DNA of 64,000 bases from Dirofilaria immitis (Eukaryota > Nematoda > Chromadorea > Rhabditida > Onchocercidae): NCBI GenBank assembly GCA_024305405.1, contig JAKNDB010000107.1:1054001-1118000 (forward strand). The letters are read 5' to 3'. The notes beneath the pieces were generated by a model that worked only from the letters and a program-made list of their open reading frames with translations, ran no database searches and had not been told where the DNA came from. Of the stretch, positions 40,592-52,577 are shown in pieces. Position 1 is the stretch's first letter; each line of letters starts with the position of its first letter. The position numbers were made by a program, and so were the translations under genes.

Positions 40592-41259
40592 CAGACATTG
40601 CTCATTTCAGGGATGTTTTATGGCAAGCAACAATGTTTAATTAGCAATTGAGCGGTAATAGAATATCAGCAGCAGTAATATATCGGCGATAGAAAGGTAG
40701 ATAAAAATAATGACTACTCTTGCTATAGATGATATTACAATGGATAGAATCAAATTATTATCGGTATCGCCCTTATGATCTTTTTATCGATGAGATTGCT
40801 ATCGGATTTTTTTCTCGAAAAGTTGCGTTGAGATGAATGAATCAGATCAAATAACAGTTCAAATATATAGCTAATAGATCACTGACCAAGCAATATAAAT
40901 ACCTTAATAAAAATATATATATACTATACGCTTTTATTTTTAGTAACAGTAATTAATATTCGATGATCATTAAGTTCTAACAATAATGTTCGATGATCAC
41001 TAAGTTCTAATAATAACGTTCGATGATCATCATTAAGTTCAAAGTTTCAATAGCCTCATCTATCTCAAATGATACTTGGATGAAAAACAATGAAAATAAA
41101 AATATTGTTGACAGCGATTAGGAAGAAGACTATAACGATGACACTTAGGAGGACACAATAATGATGACACCCAGTTAACAAAGTCGACAACGGTGACTAT
41201 ACCTGATATCTGCCTATATCTTCATATCCCTATTGCACTGACTTCTACATTACTATTAC

Positions 41260-41298
41260 TACTACTTACTACTACTACTACTACTACTACTACTATTG
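41260..41298. repeat. (ACT)n microsatellite
   Basis: About 10 ACT units. Open frames on both strands here encode Thr or Val runs and are artefacts. Confidence 0.9.
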
Positions 41299-41535
41299 AA
41301 GCAGATACGGAAGAAAACGGTTCTGTTATGATGATCGTGTATTCCCTCTCACATCCTACATCTTTTCCTTCTTCAACCTGAACTTTTGAAGTTCCTCTTT
41401 CAATCTCCCTCACAAATCAAAATTACAATAATGAATGTGATTGATGAATGAACCGGTTTTTAACATATTTATTTATAAAAAAAATCGCTAGTACATTTTA
41501 CCCTTTTTGTACTTCACGATTATTATTCATTGATT

Positions 41536-41600
41536 ATGATGATGATGATGATGATGTATGTATGTATCTCAGTATCATCATCATCATTATCATCATCCTT
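41536..41600. repeat. (GAT)n / (ATC)n facing trinucleotide runs
   Basis: A run of gat repeats is followed about 20 bases later by a run of atc repeats, so the two can pair into a hairpin. Confidence 0.75.
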
Positions 41601-42984
41601 TTATTTCATTCACATTATACAAATTATTATTATTAGCTAATTTTATCATTCAATACAATTAATTATTCATCGGCATAATTAATTCTCATCAATTATTAAT
41701 ATATATAATGAAATATATTTCTAATAATTTTTCAATTAATTTTTATCATTGATTTTATTTTAATTTTTTCGCCCAAATTGTCCATTTCAAAAATTTAATG
41801 GAGAAAAAAGAACAAAAAAAAAAAAAAAAAAGGTTTTTAACCTAAAAAGAATTAATTCATTTGATTTAATTTTGATATTTCCTTTTAAATTCTTTTCTTC
41901 TTTTTTTTTTTTTTTTTTAATTGTCACATAAATGAATAAAATAAAATTTTACGTAAATCGTAAATATACGATAAAATCTTAAAAAAAAAAAGGAAAAAAG
42001 ATAACAGCAAAGATTTGTAGTTTAAAAATTAAATAGGCAAGGCATATAATCAATATTATGATAATTTCTTTCTTTCGTTTTTTTCTTCTTTGTCATCAAA
42101 AATATAAATATAATAAATATCTCTCACTAGATTAGAGATTATTGATAAATTATTGAAAAGTAAAATGTTATTTCTTACTTTTCTTTTTAAAATAAAAAAA
42201 CTATTTTTATGATTCTTATTTAAAACAATTTTGACAGCAAATAATGTCAAGATTTAATTAGCGAAATGTTATTTCTCGTTTATTTGCGTTTTTTTGTTAT
42301 CATTTATCTTTTCAATAGATTTATCCATGATTAATCAATGATTTAAAAAGTGAAAAAAGCGCATTTTAATTTTTCTTCATTCATATATTTTTGCTAAAAA
42401 AAAAAAAACTATAATTCATAAATGATTTTCAGGTGACCTGATAAAATTTATTTTTGATATTTAAAGAATTTCTTTCCTTCTTTTTTTTTTTCGCCAATAA
42501 TTTTCATTATCAATATTATGCTCAAGGAATTTTCATTTTTATAACAAACAAATGATAACAATAGAAAATATATAAAACATCTCGTGTATTTTCTTATGGA
42601 CGACTTATTTTCTACTTAATTTTGAATTGAATATTTTTCGACTTAACGACGATAATTTTAGAAATAAATTTCTTTTTCTAATTTCATTCTTTTCGATAAA
42701 AAAGAAAAAAAGAGGAAAAATATTTTCCTTTATTATTTCATTTCTTTTTATTTTTGATTGAAGAAAAGATGTTTTAAACGAATATTCATATTGATAATTT
42801 GTAATAATATTTTGATTTTATACAATATTCCAATTTATCCATTTCATTTTTCCTATTTTTCATTGATAGTAATTTCGTTCTATCAATTTGTTATAATTGA
42901 TTTTTCGAAATAATTTTCTTTTGCCATCTTCTCTTTCCAATTTTTTCTTTTCTCAGTTTATGCAAGCAACTTTGATAAGAATGA

Positions 42985-43850
42985 TAAAGATGACAAAAAT
43001 TTACCTTTCAAAGTTCTCTTGATAAAGATGACGAAATTCAAATTTCTTTTGATAAAGATGATAAAATTTGCCTCTCAAATTTCTCTTGATAACGATGATA
43101 AAATTTGCCCTTCAAATCTCTCTTGATAAAGATGATAAAATTTGCCTTTCAAATTTCTCTTGATAACGATGACGAAATTCAAATTTCTTTTGATAAAGAT
43201 GATAAAATTTGCCTCTCAAATTTCTCTTGATAACGATGATAAAATTTCCCTTCAATTTTCTCTTGATAAAGAAATTTACCTTTCAAATTTCTCTTGATAA
43301 AGATGACGAAATTCAAATTTCTTTTGATAAAGATGATAAAATTTGACTTTCAATTTCCTCTTCATAAAGATGATAAAATTTGCCTTTCAAATTTCTCTTG
43401 ATAACGATGACGAAATTCAAATTTCTTTTGATAAAGATGATAAAATTTGCCTCTACAAATTTCTCTTGATAACGATGATAAAATTTCCCTTCAATTTTCT
43501 CTTGATAAAGAAATTTACCTTTCAAATTTCTCTTGATAAAGATGACGAAATTCAAATTTCTTTTGATAAAGATGATAAAATTTGACTTTCAATTTCCTCT
43601 TCATAAAGATGATAAAATTTGCCTTTCAAATTTCTCTTGATAACGATGACGAAATTCAAATTTCTTTTGATAAAGATGATAAAATTTGCCTTACAAATCT
43701 CTCTTGATAACGATGATAAAATTTGCCTTTCAAATTTCTCTTGATAACGATGATAAAATTTGCCTTTCAATTTTCTCTTCATAAAGATGATAAAATTTGC
43801 CTTTCAAATTTCTCTTGATAACGATGATAAAATTCGACTTTCAAATTTCA
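42985..43850. repeat. About 36-bp minisatellite rich in TGATAA
   Basis: Roughly 24 units of the type cttgataaagatgataaaat plus 'ttgcctttcaaatttct', with higher-order duplication: a block of about 235 bp recurs near 43150-43385 and 43385-43620. Most units carry two TGATAA sequences. Long open frames on both strands are due to the repeat. Confidence 0.93.
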
Positions 43851-44339
43851 AAAAATCATTAGCAATAAAAATAATTTATAATTGAGAATGTGATGCACAA
43901 ATATCGGCCCTTTGATAATTTGTGTGCATTAATAGGAGTAAAAACAAAATTTGATAAAAATGAAGATAATTTAAATGATTTTTGATCTTCAATCATTATC
44001 AACAATCATTAAAAATATCTTTGATCGTCCAGATGATATGACATTATCATTTTCTTGATGATGCTATTTAGATGAGCAATCAAAATAGGAAACAAATGAA
44101 TATGAATTAATGGTGCGAGAAAAAAAAGTGTTATTCAATAAAGAATCATTTAGATATAATTTATATGTGAATATTTTAATCTCAAAATATATATTAATTA
44201 TATTTACGTTAAATTCTATTACCCAATATTTCATTTCATTTGTATTAATCGTTGTTTAATATACTTAAAATAATTCAATAATTTTATTTCATTAAAATAT
44301 TTTCATCAACATTTTAAAAGGAATAGTTATTTTTTCTAT

Positions 44340-44825
44340 ATATTATTAAACTTATCATATCATGATACTGTTGCAAGTAGTTTATAATTATTTTTTACAT
44401 CATTAAAATCATCGTATCATGCTGTTTTAAGTAGTTTACAATTATTTTAAATCATCCTACTACCCTATTGTAAGTGCTTTATAATTATTTTTTACATCAT
44501 TAAAATCATCATATCATGATGCTGTTGCAAGTAGTTGATAATTATTTTTTTACATCATTAAAATCATCGTGTCATGCTGTTTTAAGTAGTTTATAATTAT
44601 TTTAAATCACCATATCATGCTAGTTTATAATTATTTTAAATCATCGTATTATGCTGTTGTAAGTGCTTTATAATTATTTTTTACATCATTAAAATCATCA
44701 TTCGTGATGCTGTTGCAAGTAATATCATTAAAATCATCGTATCATGATGGTGTTGCAATAGTTGATAATTATTTTTATATCATTAAAATCATCATATCAT
44801 GTTGTTATAAGTCGGTAATTTAATT
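44340..44825. repeat. About 60-bp imperfect tandem repeat
   Basis: Seven to eight degenerate copies of catcattaaaatcatcgtat plus 'catgctgttgcaagtagttt'. Confidence 0.85.
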
Positions 44826-45649
44826 TAAATAAATTCTTTATAATTCAAGAATTAAATTATTACAGAATGAATCAGAAGGATTGATTAATATATTAATAAT
44901 TTATAAATATAATAATAATAATAACAATGAATGAATGATATTTACTTTTTTCATATAAATCCATTACACATTTCATTCCATCTATATCAATGGAAGATGG
45001 AATTTTTATATTCTTAGAAATTAGGTATAATTAAAATTAAATTTTTATAATAAAATTTTATTATCATCCATTTTATTTCGCCTCATAACTAAGCAATTGA
45101 ATATTGATAATATAATCAATAATAGTTTAAATATCTTTTTAATAACAGGAGAATTATCTATGAATGATTGATTGATTGGTATTATCGAGAATTAATAGAA
45201 TTGAATTTGAAAATATATCACGTAACAACAATAGCAATAAGAGTAAAAAAATTGAATGTATAAATGAAAAACATCCTATATGATCAAAGAAACTTTTTTT
45301 CTAAACATGATCTTTAGTCTTGATAATAGGCGATGATTTACAATATATTGTTAATATGGAAAAGATAAGATAATCAATCAAAAGATAAGAGATAGATAAG
45401 ATTTAATATATCAAATAATGCACATAAGCTTTAATCCTTTATAATATTTCAAATAATTAACATCGATTTTTAACAATTTTAAATAATAAACAAAAACTTT
45501 ATTAGCAAAACGGAAGATATACGAAAATTTGTTTGAATGATTCATTTATTTGGAAATTAATTAATTACAAATTTTCGTTATATAAAAACTCTTACTACAA
45601 TCATATTTATGCTATAAAATAATTCAGTTTTATTAGTACTAGAAGATAA

Positions 45650-46145
45650 TCAGAAATTTTGGAGGATATCATCAAAATACAGGCTTGATAAAAAATGATA
45701 AAAAAAAATGTAAGTGGTGATATTCGTCGAGAACTACATCAAATATTAACGGAACTAACAAATTCCTTATTTGAACTTCTAAGCACGAATATCATCAAAA
45801 TACTGGCTTGATAAAAATGATTTTAAAATGCAAATGATGATATTCGTCGAGAATAGCATCAAATATTAACGAAATTAACAAATTCTTTATTGTAACTTCT
45901 AAGCACAGATATCATCAAAATGTTAACTTGATAAAAAAATTTAAGCGATGATATTCGTCGAGAATAGCGTCAAATATTAACGAAATTAGCAAATCTCCTT
46001 ATTGCACTTCTAAGCACCGACACCATCAAAATACTGGCTTAACAAAAAAAGTGTAAGTGAAGATATCCATTCGAGAATAGCATCAAATATTAACGAAAAT
46101 TAACAAATCCCTTATTGCAATTTCTAAGCACAAAGCATATTTTTT
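45650..46145. repeat. About 120-bp tandem repeat, 4 copies
   Basis: Each copy contains gatatcatcaaaatactggc, then 'gatgatattcgtcgagaat', then 'aaatattaacgaaattaac', and ends near 'cttctaagcac'. Confidence 0.9.
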
Positions 46146-46854
46146 GGTGCGATTTATAATCATGGGAAACAGGAATTTCCGAAAAATTAAAAATTATTAT
46201 ACTTCAATTAGGTTGCTAAAAATATGATTAAAGCATATCAAAAGATAAGAAGTAAAGTATGATAGCATATCAAAAGATAAGACGTAGAGTATGATAAGGA
46301 TAGATTAATGAAAAATAGTAAAATTATCAAAAAATAATATAAGCAATAATAAAATACTAGAAAATATTTTCCATTACAATTATATCCAAATTTAAATAAC
46401 TAAATTCTCTTTTTCCTCTCCCTCTCTTTCTCTCCTTTCTCTGTCTCTCAAAATATTTTTAATTAATAAAATTTGCATATGATAAAATAATTATTTACAA
46501 CTAATGATTATTGAAAAAAAATAAAAATACAGAATTCTTTTGTTGCAAATGAAACAGAAAGAAAAATTGATATAATTTAGATATCACAAAACTTCGTCTG
46601 ATAAACATTTTCAAATTTTGCATTTTAAATCAATGATAAAAATTTACTTTTAAATTATCGAATGATATTTTAATTTGAAATCAATCCAACATCACAAAAC
46701 ACGGTTTCATCGAGCCATTATTTTCATTTCGCTACCCTCGCTCTTATCATTTACGTAGCGTATGTTGGCAGATGTATCAGGTGTTATTATTAATCGGGCT
46801 GTGACCATTCATTGATGGTAATATGATGATTAATTTTCAGACTGTTATCAATAT

Positions 46855-48294
46855 ATGTACATGCTATGGTTGATATGGTGTTTGGTGTTAATTACTCCTG
46901 CAGGTATGATTTAGTTTTTATCATTTAAAAACATCTCAAAGTTAGCTTTAATCCTTAATGATTTAATCTTACTTTAAAACATCACATAAGATTATTACGA
47001 AATTTTTGTTTGCAAGAGATAAAATTATAGTTAATTCTTCATGATGTTCCAAATTTGAGATTTGGAAAAGTCTGGAATTGCTGTAAAATGATCATTATTT
47101 AGTGCCTGTGGCACTGCTGTGTCGTAATTGCGGACATGAAATTGTCAAAGGATCAACGCTTACCAATGAGAAAAGTATAAAAGCTGTACATTCGTATAAT
47201 ATGACTATTTTGGGTCGTAATCAGCTCGTTCAAGTCTTCGAAAATGCTGTCCGTACGTTTAATTCTTCTTTTCAGATTCACGCATAAATTATCAAGTATA
47301 ATGAAATTATATTAATTTCATTTGCATTCCATTTAACCTTTAGCAGCAAGCGGATGAAATGCTTTTGTTATCAGTTAGAATTGATAAAACTGTTGGTTTA
47401 ATTTAAAAGTAATTAAACGTAGCTCTCCTTAGTTAATTCGGTATATCATGGAAATGTAAGATTATTAGACTGCTGTTAATTTGAAAAGATTTCTTCTATT
47501 TTGAAGAAATTTTTATTATGTGGTTTTTGCAGCTGAAAAATTTGATGTGATCACTGCTTCATCTGCTGAACTGAGACTTACAGGTAAGGTAAGCAAACCT
47601 AGAAATTTTGTTTTTGTATACTACCGATTCGTTTTCTAGGGATGAAAATAAGGTGCCTAAAAATTCTTTTATTTGTTTGACATGCTTTTTATTCTAGCAA
47701 ATGGCTTATAATTACATTCAAAAACCTTATCTAAATTACATCTAACGGATTATGAGATGAGATTTAGTATCGTAAACTACATTGTCTTCATATCAGACTT
47801 TAATCGATACCACTAGTCTTTCTGTCACTTCTTGTAACGGCTTATTCCGAAATAAAATTAAGTAATATGATTGTTAGAATGCTCAAACAATGTTTGCAAA
47901 TTTTCTTTAGTGAAATATTTTAATGAAAATAATAGTCATTTCTATAGCTATATAATCATTCCCTAATTTTTATGCTTGACTAAACGCTATTCGTAAAGAG
48001 AAAGAAATACACTGTTTTGCAGTCTTACTTAGCGGATACCTGGTGGCCGAATTATGAGTGGACCGTTTGTGTGTGCCCTAGTTGTGGTTTTCATTTGGGA
48101 TGGTATTATTTTTGTTTCTGTCATTTGATCATTTTTTATTGTTGGAAAACTTAATTTCATGATTATTGGCAGAATGACATTTGAAATTTCCTGTTTTTAT
48201 ATTTCAGGTATTTTCAATCAGGTAATATTCAAGCGAAGCTACAGAAATCATTTTTGGACTTGTGCTGGATTACTTAATCAGTGAAGAATGTTAG
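46855..48294 (+). CDS. Secreted single-domain CULT protein (cereblon ligand-pocket fold)
   Basis: Five exons (46855-46903, 47103-47252, 47533-47588, 48023-48102, 48208-48294) give 140 residues. Exon 1 encodes a signal peptide (MYMLWLIWCLVLITPA). The rest is one CULT domain. CxxC pairs stand at C23/C26 (LLCRNC) and C103/C106 (VCPSC), and the three pocket tryptophans are W92, W98 and W112. The spacing W-(+6)-W-(+14)-W, with Cys at +5 and +8 from the middle Trp, equals that of human cereblon W380/W386/W400 and C391/C394. Cereblon uses this pocket to bind degron and thalidomide-type ligands, but the Lon and DDB1-binding parts are absent here. The last exon lacks one T in the run 48251-48255; without it translation would end at 48277, with it the ending is SFFGLVLDYLISEEC. 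TTTCAG at 46840 is a likely trans-splice acceptor. The ligand and role are unknown. Confidence 0.88.
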
Positions 48295-49910
48295 GATTCA
48301 AATTCATCGCTTCATAACCCTAAAAAAATCGTTTTTCTAAAGGAGAAAGCTTGTAATTATACTTCAGAAATCAAAAGTATTTTCAATGCTAGCATGCGCA
48401 AGCATTTTTTTCAGATGTTGATTTGCTGACGTGGGTACCGTAGCTTGGAAGCAATCGGCTTGTGATGTCGGGATGCTTATTATCAGTGTGTTTCATATTT
48501 TGATGCAGTCAATTTGCTTTATAATTTAAATTTTAATGCAGTAATCCAAAAAATTTTTTATATTGCAGATTATTACTCCTCTTTTATCCTCATATTTCAA
48601 TAATTTCAGAAAGTATAGATTTTTTTCAATGCAAAACATTTTTTAAAGTGTGTTGGAAAAGTATCTCTAGGAGATATTATGGGATATGAAGCATTGTTTG
48701 CACGAAACTTTACATCGAGCGAGATTGAAATTAATTGTTTAGTCTTTCTGTTAACGTGCTCGAGTGTTTAACTCTCTCTTTGTTGCATGTTTATTTGATA
48801 TGATATATCATTTTCTTTAAAAAATATGTTTATCATGCAATTTAAAAAAAAAAGTTGTAGAAAGGAACTAATGGGTTTGATGAATGCTTTGTGCTTTAAA
48901 AATATTATATCTAAAACATCATTTCTTTCGTCATCACTAGTTTACAATCTCCATTATTGACTTTTAAATTGTTTTTTTCTTTAAAAACGAGAATTTTTGC
49001 AAGTAGTAGATAGCCATTTTATTTAATAAACTTGTAATTAATGCCAATAAGAACAGAAATATGAAATATTTGGATTTTCATCTTTCTTTTTCATTTTGAG
49101 AACTTAAAGGTTAAAGTGCTCGAAATATTGATATATATACAGACAAAAATTACCTAGCATAATTTTTTTTTGTACAGTGGGAAAATGTGAGTGCTTCACA
49201 TGCACAGGGCATGAATTCTGCAGCATGATTTCATCAGTTCTGGAATATATGAATTCTAAATTCGCAATATTTGAAATCCGAATAGTAAGTAGATATTTTC
49301 TGGAAAGAAGGCGTTATTCAATTTTTCTGTCCCAGATGAAGCATAGTTTTTAAGTTCGATAAATTTATATATTTTTTTTTTTTTTGATATATTTGTTCAA
49401 TAGTTTACAAGACAATAAGCAATCAAGGTTTGATGTTGAAAATATCGGAAGTTAGAGTGTAACATTTCATCTTTTGTCTGACAATAGGGAATATCCTCAA
49501 GGTTATTTGTGAATGTTGGTCATCCTTTGTTTGATGAATTCTATCAAACTAGTAATCAAGATTTAATAGCTATTTTTTTTTTTTTTTGGTGAATTTTATT
49601 AAATTGATATCACAAAGGTAAATTTCACTCAATTGAAATTTTTTTCAATTCTTAGCATTTATATATTGTTACTTGGCTAAATTTAACTATTTCACATTAA
49701 ATTTATTGTAATTGTTTCTGTTTAGCTTTTATTTCAGCAGCTAAGTTTTTTCTTTTTTTTTTTTGATTCTTTATTTACTGTTGTAGTAAAGCAATTGCCA
49801 CTATTATTATAAAATATTCAACAGGTCAAAATTTCGCTCTTATTTTAATGACAAAGACGAAAAATTAGGTGAAATAAATAGAGCGAAATTTTCGGAGAGA
49901 AATCATTAAC
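48295..49910. other. Region between CULT gene and next gene, one candidate exon
   Basis: It is slightly less AT-rich than its surroundings. Apart from the candidate exon at 49178-49284 and a weak 29-codon frame from an ATG near 48679 (after a TCTAG), nothing coding can be supported. Confidence 0.45.
49178..49284 (+). other. Candidate cysteine-rich exon
   Basis: It has a strong acceptor (poly-T then TACAG) and a perfect donor (GTAAGT). The frame entered at the third base is open for 35 codons and shows C-x-C-x2-C-x5-C (GKCECFTCTGHEFC). Neither the preceding nor the following exon was found. It could belong to a missed small gene, to an alternative 3' end of the CULT gene, or be chance. Confidence 0.25.
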
Positions 49911-50632
49911 ATGAGTGGATCTTTCGAAAGCGAGGGTATGTATCTAATGTGTTTATACATTAGACAATAAAAATAAATTGTTGCTTGATCAACTAAGATT
50001 AGATGACCTTGTCAAATAATTTACTTTTTTTTTTTTTTTTTAACTTGAACCATTTCAATTTTTAATAACAAATATTATATAAGATATGGACGATTAAGAA
50101 ACAATCATTTTAAAAGAACTCATCTATTCTATATACCTAGCGATCTTTGATTTGATAGTAACATAATGAAATAAATTTCTCATGGTTATTTTTGTGCTGA
50201 AAAATATCTTTCATGTTTATTCATTCAGTGCTATTTTAGTGTCATATGTCAATCAATTAATAATTTAGGAGTTCCTGCCAAATCTATTTGAAAAAGATTT
50301 TAAAGATAACGAAATTAATTCAGGTTTTTGAATGAAGACTGCAGGATAATCTATTATTCGGAGATCATAAAATCCTATTACCTGATCATCTTCTAAGTTT
50401 CCAACTTGAAATGCGAGATAATCTACTTCAAGCTAAGTTTCAACAAATTCAGGTCTAAAAATAAGTTTCAACCACAAAAGAATTTAAGGAACATACAACA
50501 TTTAAATAAAATAAGCCTATCGATTCTATTAAATATCAAACTAAGTTTCGACAAATTCAGGTGCAAACCGATGATCGGAAACTTTGCGATTTGACAATGA
50601 TTGATGCACCTGAGTCAATAAGACGAATTTGA
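49911..50632 (+). CDS. Small hypothetical protein, 4 exons
   Basis: Exons 49911-49935, 50269-50323, 50345-50452 and 50561-50632 join to 86 codons if one T is added in exon 2 (near 50286-50289). As written, exon 2 has an in-frame TGA in the phase set by exon 1. The product would start MSGSFESEGVPAKS, continue with a basic, helical KKILKITKLIQ segment, then LLFGDHKILLPDHLLSFQLEM, and end APESIRRI. Splice sites are canonical, but the intron between exons 2 and 3 is only 21 bases, so these may form one exon or the join may differ. No family is recognised, and there is no signal peptide or membrane span. Confidence 0.4.
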
Positions 50633-51383
50633 CCATATATCACATCAGCATATGCACAACATATCTATTTGATATTCAAAAGAAGACAGTATATAAAAAA
50701 ATGAGTTTATCAGTTAGATATCATTGATCTACTATTTAGATCTAATCCAGAATTACTCGGATTATCGATTAATTTAGTTAAAGTAGTAGTCTTAAAGAAA
50801 ATTTCAGTATTAATTGTAAAATCATCAAAATTTTAAAGTTTGCGCTATTTGTCAAAGTGACAATGAATTGAAGATTCTGATCTTAGCCAGCCAAAATGAA
50901 ATAACGATTTCTTCTCTTCTTTGATATTTCCGAGATAATATCAATCCTACGTATTTTCGAGATAATATCGATCTTATGGGAAAATAACTGAAGTCTATTA
51001 TATCAATTATAACGTTTGTGAATCAATCAAATTTGCTATTATTGAGATCGAGAGATGTTAAATTTCAAATATAATCACTTATGAATACATTGTACAAAAC
51101 TATAATTCTGAAATGATAATAATGCTCATGAGTTGGCTAAATTTTATAACCTTGAATGTACTATATGAGATATTAGAAACGAAAGAGTCTGAATTAGATT
51201 TTTTTTTCCCGATATACTTTGCATCATATATTCTATTCAATTCGAGAATGATAATAACTTTCCTAAACGATGTACCATATGTTATAGTTGATAATGTATA
51301 GCCTTTCAATTATGTAAATTGAATTACATAATTTGAATTTATATTTAGTAATTTTTTTTAAATTAATTGACAATATCATATAA

Positions 51384-51428
<45 letters not shown>

Positions 51429-51510
51429 TCCTTTCCATCATTCTATGTCTTATTATTTGCTCTTTTTATTAATTAATTGACAATATCATATAACTCTCTC
51501 CTCTCTCTCT

Positions 51511-51550
<40 letters not shown>

Positions 51551-52577
51551 TCCTTTCCATCATTCTATGTCTTATTATTTGCTCTTAAACAAAATATAAA
51601 AACTATTCTCGAAATTTCTCGAAATCAAATAATTGAAATTCAAAATAAAAATTTCTACCATATAATAAGTCAATTAAATATTTAATAGATATAATAAAAA
51701 TTTTTTGTTATCACAAAAACAAATATATTATCACAATTTTAACAATTAATCATAAAATATTCGTTTCAAAATGGAGCAATATGTAAATATACATTGAACA
51801 AAAAAAAAAAAAAGGAAAAAGAAAATTTGATTTCTGATACGTAAAATTTGGACATATTAAGCAAAATTATATAAAAATTTTTTAAATAATTATTGATTGA
51901 TAACATTTGATAAGATGGCAATCTATCAAAATACTTGTTTTTTCTTTTTTTTTTTTTCCTTCACACTACTACTTTCTACGAATGCAATAGTGTTTTTTAA
52001 CATTGATAAGGACAATTGTGAAAAATAGAAAATTCAAAAATTCAAGACAAAAATTCATTTACAAATTCTGGTTTAAATTTATTCAAAAATCAAAATTTTA
52101 TCATGATTTATTTAGAATAGGGATAAAAAAAAATTGTAAATTACGGCCATAGCCCCGTAATTATGGTGATAATGATAACTTGTTTTTTTGTTACTTTTCA
52201 TTTTTATACCTCATTTGATATCTATACTTAATGTTTCTAAATTTTTATAAAATTTAAATATGAAATTTTTATATTAATTGAATCATTAAATTCAGATACA
52301 ACATAAAGATCATATATGATAAAACATATATGATAAAAGATTAGCAAAAATGATAGTAATAAGTGAAACAAAGCAGTATGATTACAAATTTTTTTCCAAG
52401 CAATAAAATGATTAAATCTAAATTTTTGTATATCAGAAATAATTAACAAATAAGAATAATTCATTCGAATATAGTTGTTGATTGATTGATTAAAATCAAT
52501 CAATAACTATCACTTTTATATATTATTATTAATGATTCATTTCATTCATTTACAATACTAGTAAAAAATTTGTATAA
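50633..52577. other. Intergenic, no gene seen
   Basis: No supported exon. Both strands are open over 51113-51301 (about 62 codons each), but neither shows splice context or a family. It contains the duplicated CT-rich repeat listed separately and a perfect short palindrome at about 52478-52508 (ttgattgatt...aatcaatcaa). Confidence 0.6.
51362..51592. repeat. Duplicated 110-bp unit with (CT)n core
   Basis: Two copies of attaattgacaatatcatat, a CT run, then 'tgtaattcctttccatc' and 'cttattatttgctctt'. The CT runs differ in composition between copies. Confidence 0.9.

Larger units (their letters stand above)
40492..46854. other. Divergent intergenic region, crb-1 (-) and CULT gene (+)
   Basis: About 6.4 kb between two divergently transcribed start codons, so it should hold the promoters of both. 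I see no exon. It contains several minisatellites listed separately, an ACT/GAT trinucleotide cluster, and a (ttcgatgatcat)-type 33-bp repeat at 40955-41040. Confidence 0.7.

Noticed and set aside
43313..43782. Open frames of 76-80 codons on both strands
   Set aside because: Produced by the 36-bp minisatellite; repetitive products with no splice or start context.
51100..51309. Open frames on both strands of about 62-69 codons
   Set aside because: No recognisable family, no coherent splice context, and symmetrical openness is expected in AT-rich DNA lacking TAA/TTA at these positions.
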